DNA of 34,431 bases from Acetobacter sp. (GCA_023665325.1 JAMPED010000017.1:1-34431), one strand, 5' to 3'. Positions 13,512-23,141 are shown, counted from the stretch's first letter. Notes: a model not told the origin generated them from the letters alone. Numbers and translations: made by a program.

Positions 13512-14633
13512 ATGAAAAAATTAGATATTTATATAATCAAACAGATTATGACCGGTTTTTTGCTGGTGGCGTTGTCGTTGATGTCTATGTTGTGGTTAAC
13601 GCAGTCGCTGAAGTTTGTAGAGATGGTGACAAATAAAGGGTTGCCGGTGTATTTGTTTGTGGAGATGACTTCTCTTTTGATGCCACGAGTTTTTGGTATA
13701 TTGTCTCCGATTGCGCTGTTTGTGGCGGTGATGTTTGTGTATAATCGTTTGATTACGGATAGTGAACTGATTGTGATGAAAGCAGTTGGGATTAGCTCAG
13801 TGGTAATTGCACGGGCGGCTATTTTTGTGGGAATTGTGATGGCGCTGTTTAATGTGTTTGTGCTTAATGTAGGGGTGCCTGTTGCTGAAAATAAATTTCG
13901 CGAATTGGAATTTGAGGTTAAAAATAGCTTTACCAAGATGATGTTGCGGGAAGGAATGTTTACCTCTTTTAAAGGGAATATGACAATTTTTATTGATAAG
14001 TTTTTGGACGATGGAACGGTTAAGGGAATACTTGTGAGTGATAGCAAGAAACCAACTGAAAAAGTGGTGACTGTGGCTGAAAGTGGTATGTTAGAATATA
14101 CAGAAACAGGTCCGAAAATTTTATTGAAAAATGGCACAAGACAGACGATGAACCGTAAAAATGGGCAGTTTTCTTCAATGACATTTGATGATTATGTGGT
14201 GGATTTTGGAGATGTTTCGAAAGCCCGAAAAAAGGATAAAGGTGTGCGGGAGAAGAGCATTAGCGAATTATTAGAAGAAGCAAAAAATCCTAAATTAGCA
14301 CCTAAAGAAGCGCGGCGTTTAAAAGCAGAGGCGCATCGACGTATTTTAACTCCGTTTTATAATTTGATTTTTGCCTTACTTGCTTGTACAGGGTTGTTGA
14401 TTGCAAATTTTAATCGTCGCGGACAGGGTAAAGTGATTACTATTTCTATTTTAGCGATGATATTGGTGCAAGTGTTAGATATGACTTTGGCAAATATGGC
14501 ACGCAAATATGAGTGGATTATCTTTTTAATGTATGCTAACTGCTTTTTGCCTCTTATTATCTGTGGAGGGCTTTTATACAAAACGCCGGTCTTTCATAAA
14601 AAACGGGTAAAGGAGGTACCTGATGAAGTTTAA
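13512..14633 (+). CDS. lptF: LPS export ABC transporter permease LptF, 373 aa
   Basis: YjgP/YjgQ-family permease of the LptB2FG complex that extracts LPS from the inner membrane. Six membrane segments are visible: about 12-32, 54-76, 98-120 before the periplasmic domain (about 125-280), and three near 285-360. The N-terminal KLDIYIIKQIMTGFLLVALS, WLTQSLKFVEMVTNKGLP and NRLITDSELIVMKAVGIS match LptF more than LptG. In alphaproteobacteria lptF is normally followed by lptG, but here the next gene is lptD, overlapping by 11 bases, so lptG is not in the cluster. No obvious ribosome binding site precedes the start. Confidence 0.92.
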   Translation: MKKLDIYIIKQIMTGFLLVALSLMSMLWLTQSLKFVEMVTNKGLPVYLFVEMTSLLMPRVFGILSPIALFVAVMFVYNRLITDSELIVMKAVGISSVVIARAAIFVGIVMALFNVFVLNVGVPVAENKFRELEFEVKNSFTKMMLREGMFTSFKGNMTIFIDKFLDDGTVKGILVSDSKKPTEKVVTVAESGMLEYTETGPKILLKNGTRQTMNRKNGQFSSMTFDDYVVDFGDVSKARKKDKGVREKSISELLEEAKNPKLAPKEARRLKAEAHRRILTPFYNLIFALLACTGLLIANFNRRGQGKVITISILAMILVQVLDMTLANMARKYEWIIFLMYANCFLPLIICGGLLYKTPVFHKKRVKEVPDEV

Positions 14634-16923
14634 TCCTTATGTTGTTTTAGCGGTATTGCTGATGGCGATGCCGATGAGTAATGCGGCAAATGAACCGTAT
14701 GCCGGTGCGATTGTGCGCAAAGATACAATCAAAACACCAAAAGCGGAGTTTACCCCTGGAAATATGACGGATATTATGCCGACATTGGATAAAAAACCGC
14801 AAAAGGAAGAAGATGTTGAAATTTATTTTTCGGCTGATGAGCTTGAAACAAATGAAGAAAGCGGGGTTATTTTAGCTAAAGGAAATGTGATTGTGACCCG
14901 TGGGCAGATGGAGCTGAAAGCGGATAAGTTGTGGTATGAACAACATAAAGATGTTATTGTGGCAAGAGGAAATGTAGTTTTAACTGAGGCGGACGGCAGT
15001 GTGCTCTATACGGATGAGATTAGACTGGCGGACAAGATGAGTAGGGCGGAAGTTAACAAAGTTAAAGTACTTATGCGTGATGAATCGCGGATTTGGGCGG
15101 ATACATTTGTAAAAAAAGCGAATGATAATAAGCAGATGCGTAATGCTTCATATACGGCGTGCGATATGTGTGAGGGGAAATCGCCGTTGTGGCGGATTGA
15201 TGCACGCAAGGTGAACTATGATGCAGAGGGGCAGAATATTAACTATAATGATGCGGTATTGCGTATTAAAGATGTTCCTGTGTTATATTTGCCGTTTTTG
15301 AGTCATCCGGCTCCTGAGGTTAAACGTCGTTCAGGCTTTTTGATGACTTCTATGGGAAGTTCGTCTTATTTGGGGCAATATTTGCAACCGACATATTTTT
15401 GGGATGTTTCTGATCATACTGATGTGATTTTGTCACCATATTTCACTACGGACAGAGGTGTGGTGTTGGGTGGTCAATATCGGCAATATGTGTATAATGG
15501 GCATATTAAGGCAGAGGGAACTTATCTTGAAGATAATGGCAAGGATTATAACAATTCGAAACGTAAAAAGTTTAATCGCCCTTCTCATCGTGGTAATTTA
15601 TTTTTGGATGCACGATATGAACTAAATGATTTGTGGGTTGCAAATCTTGATTTTAATTATGCTTCAGATGTGTTTTATTTAAAAGATTTAAGTTTGCCGT
15701 ATCGGGATGATGCGTGGTTGACATCGCGTTTAGCATTTGAGCGTTTCAAAGGGCGGGATTATGCCTCTATTGAGGGATATTATTATACGCTGACTAGTTA
15801 TAATCTTAAAGAACGCAATGATGCAGAGTATCGTGACCGAATGAAAAATATGCCAACGGTTGCGCCGTTTATTGAGTATGAAAATATAAGTAATCCGAGT
15901 AAATATGGTTCTTATTTTAAGACAAATATTAGTACGGCATCGGTTTATCGTGAGAATGATGAAGAATCGCAAAGGCTCTCAATGATTAACTCGTGGGAAT
16001 TGCCTTATACTAGTCCGTATGGTGAGCAGTATAAATTTGTAGCGTCGGTGAAATCTGATGTTTACTATATTGATGATTATAGATATTTACCCAATAAAGA
16101 ATATGATGGTACATTAGCGCGGGTATTTCCACAGGTTGGAGTAGAATGGCGTTTGCCTTTTGTGCGGGCGACAGATACAACACGGCAGATTTTAGAGCCG
16201 GTTATTGTGGCAGCATTTGCACCAGATAATAAAAATGATGTTGAGAAAATTCCAAATGCAGATAGTGCTGATGCAGAATTTGATGATGCGAATATTTTGA
16301 GTCTTGATCGGTATGCTGGGTATGACCGTAATGATGATGGTAGTCGTATTAGCTATGGTTTGAACTGGAGCTCGTACGGTAATATTATGGGGCGGACATC
16401 AGCCTTTATTGCGCAGACGTATCAGCTTTCAGACGAGAGTACTTTTATGCGAGCGGTAGATGAAGATGAGCGACTTTCAGATTATGTTGGACGTGTATAT
16501 GCTAGTCCTCATAAATATTTGGATTTGAATTATCGTTACCGATTAGATAAAGATGATTTTGAACTCAAATATAGTGAATTGGGTGCACGTGTGGGAACAG
16601 ATATTTTTAATGTTTATACGTCATATATTTATCTGCAACCGAATCAAAATTCATATTATATGACAAATGAGCGTAAAGAGTTGTATATCTCTGCAAATGC
16701 AAAATTGACAAAGGATTGGTCAGCGGGGATTTATGATCGTATAGATTTGACTAACCACGGAGGCTCGCTGGAGCACGGTGGGCATTTGACATACGAAGAT
16801 GAGTGTCTACGCTTGGCTTTTGTGGCTAAACGATATAATTATGATGATCCGACGATGGATAATGATTATGAGTTTGGCGTCACTTTTTTCTTTAAGACGT
16901 TAGGCGGCTTTGGTTCTGATTAG
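14623..16923 (+). CDS. lptD: LPS-assembly outer membrane protein LptD, 766 aa
   Basis: LptD with LptE inserts LPS in the outer leaflet of the outer membrane. Signal peptide 1-22 (ends MSNAA); an OstA/LptA-type beta-jellyroll domain about 68-190 (YFSADELETNEESGVILAKG, then repeats of the GNVxxTxxG type); the CDMCEG cysteine pair near 185; then YLPFLSHPAPEVKRRSGFL and the large C-terminal beta barrel rich in aromatic residues. Length is typical for alphaproteobacteria. AAAGGAGG before the start overlaps the end of lptF, which implies translational coupling. Confidence 0.97.
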   Translation: MKFNPYVVLAVLLMAMPMSNAANEPYAGAIVRKDTIKTPKAEFTPGNMTDIMPTLDKKPQKEEDVEIYFSADELETNEESGVILAKGNVIVTRGQMELKADKLWYEQHKDVIVARGNVVLTEADGSVLYTDEIRLADKMSRAEVNKVKVLMRDESRIWADTFVKKANDNKQMRNASYTACDMCEGKSPLWRIDARKVNYDAEGQNINYNDAVLRIKDVPVLYLPFLSHPAPEVKRRSGFLMTSMGSSSYLGQYLQPTYFWDVSDHTDVILSPYFTTDRGVVLGGQYRQYVYNGHIKAEGTYLEDNGKDYNNSKRKKFNRPSHRGNLFLDARYELNDLWVANLDFNYASDVFYLKDLSLPYRDDAWLTSRLAFERFKGRDYASIEGYYYTLTSYNLKERNDAEYRDRMKNMPTVAPFIEYENISNPSKYGSYFKTNISTASVYRENDEESQRLSMINSWELPYTSPYGEQYKFVASVKSDVYYIDDYRYLPNKEYDGTLARVFPQVGVEWRLPFVRATDTTRQILEPVIVAAFAPDNKNDVEKIPNADSADAEFDDANILSLDRYAGYDRNDDGSRISYGLNWSSYGNIMGRTSAFIAQTYQLSDESTFMRAVDEDERLSDYVGRVYASPHKYLDLNYRYRLDKDDFELKYSELGARVGTDIFNVYTSYIYLQPNQNSYYMTNERKELYISANAKLTKDWSAGIYDRIDLTNHGGSLEHGGHLTYEDECLRLAFVAKRYNYDDPTMDNDYEFGVTFFFKTLGGFGSD

Positions 16924-16937
16924 ATAGGAGAATTGAT

Positions 16938-18047
16938 ATGATGAAAAAAATAAGTGCTATAGGACTTATGTTTGTGACGTTTAATGTGTGGGCAGCGGAT
17001 ATTGATGTTTCCAATTTAGATAAGGAACTGAGAGGGGCTGGTTCAAAGTCTATTATGTTTCGACGCAATAACCGTGCGGAAGATGAGGCGTATTTGCGTG
17101 CGCAGGCGGAAGCAGAAGCTAAAGCGGAGGCTGAAAGAGAATCTAAACTAAGACAGGAGCAAGCTGTTTTTCGTCCTTATAATCTGTTTGGTAGCGGGCT
17201 CAAAATTGTGGCAACTATTAACGGTGAAATGATTTCCAATAAAGATTTGCAGGAGAGAGCAAATTTATTTGCTTTGACGACAGGTATTAACATTAACGCT
17301 AAAAATAAAAAAATGGTATCAGAAAAGGTGTTGCAGAATACGGTTGATGAAAAAGTTAAATTACAAGAAGCTGAAAAGCAAGGCGTTAGTGTTTCGGAGA
17401 AAGAAATTAAAGAGGCATATCGTAATTTTGAGAAGTCTAATGGTGTTCCGGCTGGTAAATTTGCGACGGTGTTGAAACAATATCAAGTAAGTCAAAATGT
17501 GTTTTTGAATCAGATTAAGGCTAATTTGGTGTGGAATAAGCTTATAAACCGTCGTCAAGGGGCAAATATTGCGGTTTCTGAACGCGAAGTACAGGCAGAA
17601 TTAGAGCGCATTAAAAAAGATATGAATACACCAAAGTATATGGTTTCTGAGATTGTGATTAAGAAAAAAGATGCAGAACATATTGATGAATTGGTGGAGA
17701 TTTTACGTAATGATCCGCGGTTTGAACTTTATGCGGCACAGTTTTCGCAGTCGGCCAGTGCGCCTTCTGGGGGGAAACTTGGATGGGTGGCTGCTGGACA
17801 ATTAGCTGCGCCATTAGATAAAGTAGTGCGTGGGTTAAAAGAAGGGCAGGTTTCAACAGCAGTTCCATATCGGGCAGATTATTATATCTTTAAAATGGAT
17901 AGAGTGTATGATCCGAAGAAGAATGAACAGAAAATACCAAACAATGAAGATGTGCGCAAGTTTATTGAAAATCGTAAAACTGATGAGCTGGCGAATAAAT
18001 ATATTCGTGATTTGCGTAATCGGGCGGTGGTTGAAAAGAAATTTTAG
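16938..18047 (+). CDS. surA: periplasmic chaperone / peptidyl-prolyl isomerase SurA, 369 aa
   Basis: SurA escorts outer-membrane proteins such as LptD through the periplasm. Signal peptide 1-19 (ends VWA-AD); an Ala/Glu-rich helical stretch about 49-73 (AYLRAQAEAEAKAEAERES) that is unusual for the family; the SurA N-terminal domain about 85-215 (IVATINGEMISNKDLQERA); one parvulin domain about 222-330 (KYMVSEIVIK ... APSGGKLGWVAAGQL). The start follows TAGGAG. It is 14 bases after lptD, in the usual lptF-lptD-surA order; pdxA, which normally follows in this class, is missing. Confidence 0.94.
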   Translation: MMKKISAIGLMFVTFNVWAADIDVSNLDKELRGAGSKSIMFRRNNRAEDEAYLRAQAEAEAKAEAERESKLRQEQAVFRPYNLFGSGLKIVATINGEMISNKDLQERANLFALTTGININAKNKKMVSEKVLQNTVDEKVKLQEAEKQGVSVSEKEIKEAYRNFEKSNGVPAGKFATVLKQYQVSQNVFLNQIKANLVWNKLINRRQGANIAVSEREVQAELERIKKDMNTPKYMVSEIVIKKKDAEHIDELVEILRNDPRFELYAAQFSQSASAPSGGKLGWVAAGQLAAPLDKVVRGLKEGQVSTAVPYRADYYIFKMDRVYDPKKNEQKIPNNEDVRKFIENRKTDELANKYIRDLRNRAVVEKKF

Positions 18048-18057
18048 GGATGGATAA

Positions 18058-18891
18058 ATGCAACCGTTAACGACAAAAGAGTTTGTTGAGAAATATGGTT
18101 TGATGGCAAAAAAGGCTTTAGGGCAAAATTTTTTGCTAGATGGTAATATCACTGATAAAATTGTACGGCTATCAATGCAAGCTCAAGGGCTTGAAACATT
18201 GGCGACAGAGTGTTTTGTTGAGGTTGGTCCCGGACCAGGAGGATTGACACAAGCAGTGTTGCGACAGACACCTGAGAAATTAACGGTGATTGAGATGGAT
18301 GAACGCTGTTTGGAGATTTTAGAAGAGATTAAAAGGTGTTACTCTCAGCTTGAAATTTGCTCTGGTGATGCGTTGAAGTTTAATTGGAAGGCTAAAGCCG
18401 AAAACGAGGGGAAATATCATATTATCAGTAATTTGCCGTATAATATTTCGGTGGTGTTATTGACAAAATGGCTTGAGAAAATCGAGCAATTTAAAAGCCT
18501 TACCTTGATGTTTCAGAAAGAAGTAGCAGATAGAATTTTAGCAGAAACAGGGACGAAAGATTATGGGCGGTTGTCTGTTATGGCACAGTTGCAATGTGAT
18601 GTTATTCGTTTATTTGATTTGCCGCCATCTTGTTTTGTGCCAGCGCCGAAAATATGGTCTTCGGTGTTGTTATTTAAGCCTAAAACAGCAGTTGTTTCAC
18701 CAGATTTGTTGGCAAAGGTTGAGCTTTTGACTGGAGCGGCATTTGGGCAACGTCGTAAGATGATTCGTCAGAGCTTGAAAGGTATTGGCGGAATATTAGC
18801 GCATTTGGAAGCATTAGGTATTGAGCCGACTTTGCGGGCGGAAGATTTATCACCAGAGCAATATTTGAATATAGCCAAACGGCTAATTTAG
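18058..18891 (+). CDS. rsmA: 16S rRNA dimethyladenosine transferase RsmA (KsgA), 277 aa
   Basis: Dimethylates two adjacent adenines near the 3' end of 16S rRNA late in small-subunit assembly. Motifs: KKALGQNFL at 18-26, S-adenosylmethionine-binding VEVGPGPGGLT at 54-64, ISNLPYNIS at 123-131 (catalytic NLPY), VPAPKIWSSV and FGQRRKMIRQSLK near the C-terminus. Length is normal. It starts ten bases after surA and is likely the last gene of the lpt operon. Confidence 0.98.
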   Translation: MQPLTTKEFVEKYGLMAKKALGQNFLLDGNITDKIVRLSMQAQGLETLATECFVEVGPGPGGLTQAVLRQTPEKLTVIEMDERCLEILEEIKRCYSQLEICSGDALKFNWKAKAENEGKYHIISNLPYNISVVLLTKWLEKIEQFKSLTLMFQKEVADRILAETGTKDYGRLSVMAQLQCDVIRLFDLPPSCFVPAPKIWSSVLLFKPKTAVVSPDLLAKVELLTGAAFGQRRKMIRQSLKGIGGILAHLEALGIEPTLRAEDLSPEQYLNIAKRLI

Positions 18892-18968
18892 GTGGCTAGA
18901 TATTTAAAAACGTCAATTAAAGGTTATTTTATCTCCTGTTTAAATATCAATTTTTATAGGAGAAGAAA

Positions 18969-19550
18969 ATGACAGAAGGTGTTAGATTTCCAACTTTAGC
19001 ATTTATAACCGGTGGTGTTGGGCAAGCCAATGAGGGTATTCCACCACAACCGTTTGAAACATTTTGCTATGATTCAGCTCTTTTACAGGCTAAAGTTGAA
19101 AATTTTAATGTTGTGCCATATACATCAGTGTTGCCGAAGGAAGTTTTCGGAAATATTGTTCCAGTAGATAAAGTTGTTGATCAGTTCAAACACGGTGCTG
19201 TTTTGGAAGTGATTATGGCTGGCAATGGTGCGAGTCGTGATGACCACAAGGCTATTGCAACAGGTTTGGGTATTTGCTGGGGAAAAGATAAAAATGGTGA
19301 GCTCATCGGTGGTTGGGCGGCAGAATATGTTGAGTATTTTGATACGCAAATTGATGATGAAATTGCAAAAGGGCACGCTGAGATGTGGCTCAATAAATCG
19401 CTTAATCACGAGCTTGAAATTCGTGGTGTTGAAAAACATAGTGAATTTCAATTGTATCACAATTATTTGAATATAGAACAACAATTTGGCTATTGTTTGA
19501 CGATGCTTGGCTTTTTGAACTTTGAACACGCTCCAGCAGCCAAAGTATAA
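18969..19550 (+). CDS. aaxB: pyruvoyl-dependent arginine decarboxylase, AaxB type, 193 aa
   Basis: Decarboxylates arginine to agmatine, consuming a proton. The proenzyme cleaves itself to form a pyruvoyl group on a serine. The conserved region runs [33 protein letters not shown], then PYTSVLPKE; the expected cleavage pair is T52-S53, as I recall for the acid-adapted chlamydial AaxB. The segment [20 protein letters not shown] should hold the catalytic glutamate region but the exact residue is not obvious by eye. Length (193) is near that of the chlamydial enzyme. AGGAG precedes the start. The following gene is an amino-acid antiporter, the AaxC position, so arginine/agmatine exchange for acid resistance is the likely role. 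The symbol is by homology to the chlamydial system. Confidence 0.88.
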   Translation: MTEGVRFPTLAFITGGVGQANEGIPPQPFETFCYDSALLQAKVENFNVVPYTSVLPKEVFGNIVPVDKVVDQFKHGAVLEVIMAGNGASRDDHKAIATGLGICWGKDKNGELIGGWAAEYVEYFDTQIDDEIAKGHAEMWLNKSLNHELEIRGVEKHSEFQLYHNYLNIEQQFGYCLTMLGFLNFEHAPAAKV

Positions 19551-19559
19551 ATCGGCTTT

Positions 19560-19589
19560 TAACTAAAAAGGTGAAATCAAGTTTAGTTA
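19560..19589 (+). promoter_or_regulatory. hairpin directly upstream of the antiporter ribosome binding site
   Basis: TAACTAAA (19560-19567) and TTTAGTTA (19582-19589) form a perfect 8-bp stem with a 14-base loop, ending one base before the AGAGGA site. It may modulate translation of the transporter relative to the decarboxylase, or merely stabilise the RNA end. Confidence 0.4.
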
Positions 19590-19602
19590 GAGGATAAAAA
19601 TA

Positions 19603-21093
19603 ATGGCAAAACAAAAGAAAGTAGAGATAACATCGACGACCACTTCGACAGCAGCAGCTGATGCTGATAGAGGTAAATTAGGCGTTATGGCACTGGCGGG
19701 TGTGGTTGTTAGCTCGATGATTGGTGGCGGTATTTACAGTCTACCGCAAAATATGGCGGCGGGTGCTTCTGTAGGAGCGGTAATATTGGCGTGGCTTATT
19801 ACTGGTATTGGAGTGTATTTTTTAGCAAATACATTTCGCATTTTATCAGTGGTTAAGCCTGATTTGACCGCTGGTATTTATATGTATAGCCGTGCTGGTT
19901 TTGGACGATATGTCGGGTTTACTATCGGGTGGTCATATTGGCTGTGTCAGATATGTGGTAATGTCGGCTATGCAGTGATTACAATGGATGCGTTAAATTA
20001 TTTCTTTCCACCATATTTTGTGGGGGGAAATAATTTGTATTCTATTATTGGTGGTTCACTCTTAATCTGGGGTTTTAATGCTCTGGTGCTTAAAGGAATT
20101 AAACAGGCAACGATTGTCAACCTTATTGGTACGGTGGCAAAGATTGTTCCGTTGTTGTTTTTTATTGTGATAACGTTGATTTATTTTCACGCAGATAGAT
20201 TTTCGTTTGATTTTTGGGGTGAACGTGAGCATAATCTCGGTGGTTTAACTAAACAGATTGAGGGAACGATGCTTGTTACTCTGTGGGCATTTATCGGTAT
20301 TGAAGGTGCGGTTGTAATGTCTAAGCACGCTAAGAATCCGAAATCTGTGGGGACGGCAACACTACTTGGTTTTTCGGCTTGTTTGTTGATTTATGTGCTG
20401 CTTTCAGTTTTGCCATACGGCTTGATGACTCAAGAGCAGTTAGCGAGATTACCGAATCCGTCAACTGCAGCAGTGCTTGAGGTTGTTATTGGTAAATGGG
20501 GGGCGTATATTATGAACATTGGCTTGCTCATTTCTGTTTTAACTAGTTGGTTAGCTTGGACAATGGTCACAGCACAAATTCCTCAGGCAGCAGCAGAAAA
20601 CGGAACTTTTCCGCGAGAATTTACAAAAGAAAATGCCGCAAAAGCACCCTCTGTATCGTTATATGTGACAAGCTTTTTGATGCAGATATTTATGCTGATG
20701 GTATATTTTTCGGGTAATGCGTGGAATACAATGCTTAGTATTACGAGCGTAATGGTTTTACCGGCATATTTTGCGAGTGCTATGTATTTGTGGAAGCTTT
20801 GTGAAGATCACGAATATCCAGCAAATTTTTATATTCATCGTAGTGCGGCATTGTTTTCAGCTGTTTTTGGATCTTTGTATGCATTGTGGTTGATTTATGC
20901 TGCTGGGCTTAATTATCTTTTGATGGCACTTATATTTATGGCGGTTGGTATTCCAGTGTTTATCTATGCTAGACGTCAGAGTGCTCCGAATGAACCGGCA
21001 TTTACGGCAGGTGAACGTTTTGCAGCGGGTGTTCTCGTGGTGGCAGCGTTGTTTGCTATATATGCGATGGTATCGGGCGTTGTTTCGGTATAA
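19603..21093 (+). CDS. aaxC: APC-family arginine/agmatine-type antiporter, 496 aa
   Basis: An inner-membrane transporter with about twelve hydrophobic segments from residue 28 onward, after a polar Ser/Thr/Ala-rich N-terminus. The [22 protein letters not shown] loop in helix 1 is the substrate-binding signature of the APC superfamily, and [22 protein letters not shown] marks the basic amino-acid antiporter branch (ArcD/AaxC/LysI types). Paired with the arginine decarboxylase 52 bases upstream, it probably exchanges external arginine for internal agmatine. Arginine/ornithine exchange is the main alternative, but no arginine deiminase genes are here. The symbol is given from context. Confidence 0.85.
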   Translation: MAKQKKVEITSTTTSTAAADADRGKLGVMALAGVVVSSMIGGGIYSLPQNMAAGASVGAVILAWLITGIGVYFLANTFRILSVVKPDLTAGIYMYSRAGFGRYVGFTIGWSYWLCQICGNVGYAVITMDALNYFFPPYFVGGNNLYSIIGGSLLIWGFNALVLKGIKQATIVNLIGTVAKIVPLLFFIVITLIYFHADRFSFDFWGEREHNLGGLTKQIEGTMLVTLWAFIGIEGAVVMSKHAKNPKSVGTATLLGFSACLLIYVLLSVLPYGLMTQEQLARLPNPSTAAVLEVVIGKWGAYIMNIGLLISVLTSWLAWTMVTAQIPQAAAENGTFPREFTKENAAKAPSVSLYVTSFLMQIFMLMVYFSGNAWNTMLSITSVMVLPAYFASAMYLWKLCEDHEYPANFYIHRSAALFSAVFGSLYALWLIYAAGLNYLLMALIFMAVGIPVFIYARRQSAPNEPAFTAGERFAAGVLVVAALFAIYAMVSGVVSV

Positions 21094-21100
21094 GTCATAT

Positions 21101-21137
21101 AAAAAAAAGAGCTTCGGTCAAATTGCCGGAGCTCTTT
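21101..21137 (-). terminator. Rho-independent terminator of gapR, possibly bidirectional
   Basis: AAAGAGCTTCGG (21106-21117) pairs with CCGGAGCTCTTT (21126-21137, one G-T pair). On the minus strand eight T follow; on the plus strand only three, so it mainly serves gapR, and perhaps also the antiporter gene. Confidence 0.8.
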
Positions 21138-21156
21138 ATGAATTATATATGAAATT

Positions 21157-21405
21157 TTAAACGTTTAGCGCTTTGCGGTATGTATCAAGCAAAAATTCTT
21201 GTTCGTCACGGTCTGCCTGATTCATCTTTCTTAATTTGATGATAGTTTTCATAATCTTAACATCAAAACCAACCCCTTTAGCTTCAGCATATATATCGCG
21301 GATATCTGAAGAAATACCTTTCTTTTCTTCTTCTAAGCGTTCAATGCGTTCAATCAAAGAATTTAATCTGGTGCTGTCGATGCCGCCAACTTCATTTTCT
21401 GACAT
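21157..21405 (-). CDS. gapR: GapR-like nucleoid-associated protein (DUF2312), 82 aa
   Basis: GapR is an alphaproteobacterial protein that binds overtwisted, AT-rich DNA and aids chromosome replication and topoisomerase action. The N-terminal LNSLIERIERLEEEKKGISSDIRDIYAEAKGVGFDVKIMKTIIKLRKM is the family signature and forms the dimer coiled coil; the basic residues in the second helix contact DNA. Length fits the family (about 80-90). GGGAG lies before the start. It is a single-gene unit between terminator and pyk, convergent with the antiporter gene. Confidence 0.95.
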   Translation of the reverse strand: MSENEVGGIDSTRLNSLIERIERLEEEKKGISSDIRDIYAEAKGVGFDVKIMKTIIKLRKMNQADRDEQEFLLDTYRKALNV

Positions 21406-21579
21406 ATTGTATCTCCCTTTACATTACTATTACAGAATCATTTCAGGCGGTACTTTAACAAAGATATTTTTTTTTGACAAGAAATAATTATCGGCAGCAT
21501 AAAGATAATAAGTTGTTAAACATTTCTGTTATATAGGTTAGGAAGCGAAAATATGATTTGTAACTTTTGGAGAAATATT

Positions 21580-23001
21580 ATGCCAAGCAATACGCGCACG
21601 AAAATATTAGCAACATTGGGTCCGGCTTCAAACAGTGAAGATAAAATTGAGAGTTTGATTGAGGCTGGCGTTGATGGGTTTAGACTTAATTTTAGTCACG
21701 GAACACACGAAGAGCATCAGAAAACGTATGAAACAGTGCGGGCTGTTGCTAAGAGAAAAAATGTTCATACAACAATTGTTGCTGATTTGCAGGGACCGAA
21801 ACTGAGAATCGGATTGTTTAAGGAAGGGAAAGTTACTCTTCAGGTTGGGCAAAAGTTTACGCTTGATATGAAACAAGAAGATGGCGATGCAAATCGCGTT
21901 ATGTTGCCACATAAAGAAATTTTTGAGGCTTTGAAAGTTGGCGATAAATTGCTTGTGAATGACGGTAATATTATCTTGCGCGTGTTAGCGTGTGATGAAA
22001 ATTTTGCTCTTACTGAAGTAGAGGTAGGAGGGGTGATTTCTGGTCATAAGGGAGTTAATTTACCGAATTCTTCGTTAAACATTTCTCCGTTGACGCCGAA
22101 AGATTTGGATGACTTAGATTTTGCTCTTAAGCTTGGGGCTGATTGTGTCTGTTTGTCTTTTGTGCAGCGCGCATCTGATATTAAAGAGGCTCGTAAGATT
22201 ATTGGTAAAAAAGCGTGGATTATCTCTAAACTTGAAAAGCCGCAGGTATTAGATGAGTTGGATGCTATTGTTAAAGCCTCAGATATGGTGATGGTGGCAC
22301 GTGGCGACTTAGGGGTGGAATGTCCGATTGTGACGGTACCGGTGTTGCAAAAACGTATTGAGGCGAAGTGCCGTCAATATGGTAAGCCAGTAATTGTAGC
22401 TACACAAATGCTTGAATCAATGATTTCCGCACCGATGCCGACCAGAGCCGAAGTTTCGGATGTGGCAACGGCGGTTTATGATGGTTGTGATGTCGTGATG
22501 CTTTCGGCTGAAACGGCTGCAGGAAACTATCCAGTTGAAACGGTTAAAACAATGCGTGGTGTTATTGAAAATGTTGAGGCAGATCCGAAATATTTTGAGA
22601 GTGTACATCATTTTGGTGAAACAGCTATTTACAATAACGAATCGCACGCGATTACTCACGCAGCCAGTGAGGTTGTGCGCACGATGAACAAAGTTGCGTG
22701 TATTGCAACCTTTTCAGTTTCTGGTGCAACTACTCTTTTGATGGCGCAAGAACGTCCACGTTTACCGATTATGTCCATCACTCCTAGCGAAGAAATTGCA
22801 CGGCGGCTTAATCTTGTTTGGGGTGTAAAAACTTTTATTGATAAAAAAGTATTTGAGAGTTTTGATAATATCGAAACTGTATCTCGTGGGTTTGCGCGTA
22901 TCTCAGGTTTGGCTGTATCAGGTGAGCATATTGTTGTTACAGCAGGTTATCCGTTTGGAAGGGCAGGGATTACTAATGTTCTTCACATCGTCAAAGCTTA
23001 A
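21580..23001 (+). CDS. pyk: pyruvate kinase, 473 aa
   Basis: Last step of glycolysis: phosphoenolpyruvate plus ADP to pyruvate plus ATP. RTKILATLGPAS at the N-terminus, FRLNFSHGTHEEH, the catalytic-lysine segment IISKLEKPQ, VMVARGDLGVE and the MLESM...PTRAEVSDVATAVYDG block are all present; the C-terminal regulatory domain ends YPFGRAGITNVLHIVK. The ATG at 21580 (MPSNTRTK) is preceded by GGAG at 21569-21572; an in-frame ATG at 21553 would add nine atypical residues and is less likely. Followed at once by the repeat pair 23011-23263. Confidence 0.98.
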   Translation: MPSNTRTKILATLGPASNSEDKIESLIEAGVDGFRLNFSHGTHEEHQKTYETVRAVAKRKNVHTTIVADLQGPKLRIGLFKEGKVTLQVGQKFTLDMKQEDGDANRVMLPHKEIFEALKVGDKLLVNDGNIILRVLACDENFALTEVEVGGVISGHKGVNLPNSSLNISPLTPKDLDDLDFALKLGADCVCLSFVQRASDIKEARKIIGKKAWIISKLEKPQVLDELDAIVKASDMVMVARGDLGVECPIVTVPVLQKRIEAKCRQYGKPVIVATQMLESMISAPMPTRAEVSDVATAVYDGCDVVMLSAETAAGNYPVETVKTMRGVIENVEADPKYFESVHHFGETAIYNNESHAITHAASEVVRTMNKVACIATFSVSGATTLLMAQERPRLPIMSITPSEEIARRLNLVWGVKTFIDKKVFESFDNIETVSRGFARISGLAVSGEHIVVTAGYPFGRAGITNVLHIVKA

Positions 23002-23010
23002 AAAAGGTGT

Positions 23011-23115
23011 AATTTTGTGAACTAGCTCACGGATGGAAGCCTCACTTCGTCGCGTCGTGTACGTTTATGTACACTCGTGCTCCTTGGAGGACATCCGTGG
23101 CTATTTCGCAAAATT
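23011..23115. repeat. imperfect palindromic element B (conserved core)
   Basis: AATTTTGTGAAC, TAGC, CACGGATG (23011-23035) pairs with CATCCGTG, GCTA, TTTCGCAAAATT (23092-23115), about 24 bp with one mismatch, one bulge and one G-T pair. The core (23036-23091) starts GAAGCCTCACTTCG and contains GTGTAC/GTACAC around GTTTAT. Core homologous to element A at 12217-12315. Located ten bases after the pyk stop. Confidence 0.75.
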
Positions 23116-23136
23116 CCGCCTTTTTTATAGGACCAC
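23057..23136 (+). repeat. 80-bp direct repeat, copy 1
   Basis: Covers the right half of element B and 21 bases beyond it, starting GTGTACGTTTATG and ending ATAGGACCAC. Copy 2 is at 23184-23263 and differs at two positions (CTCC against TTTC). Confidence 0.9.
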
Positions 23137-23141
23137 AAACG

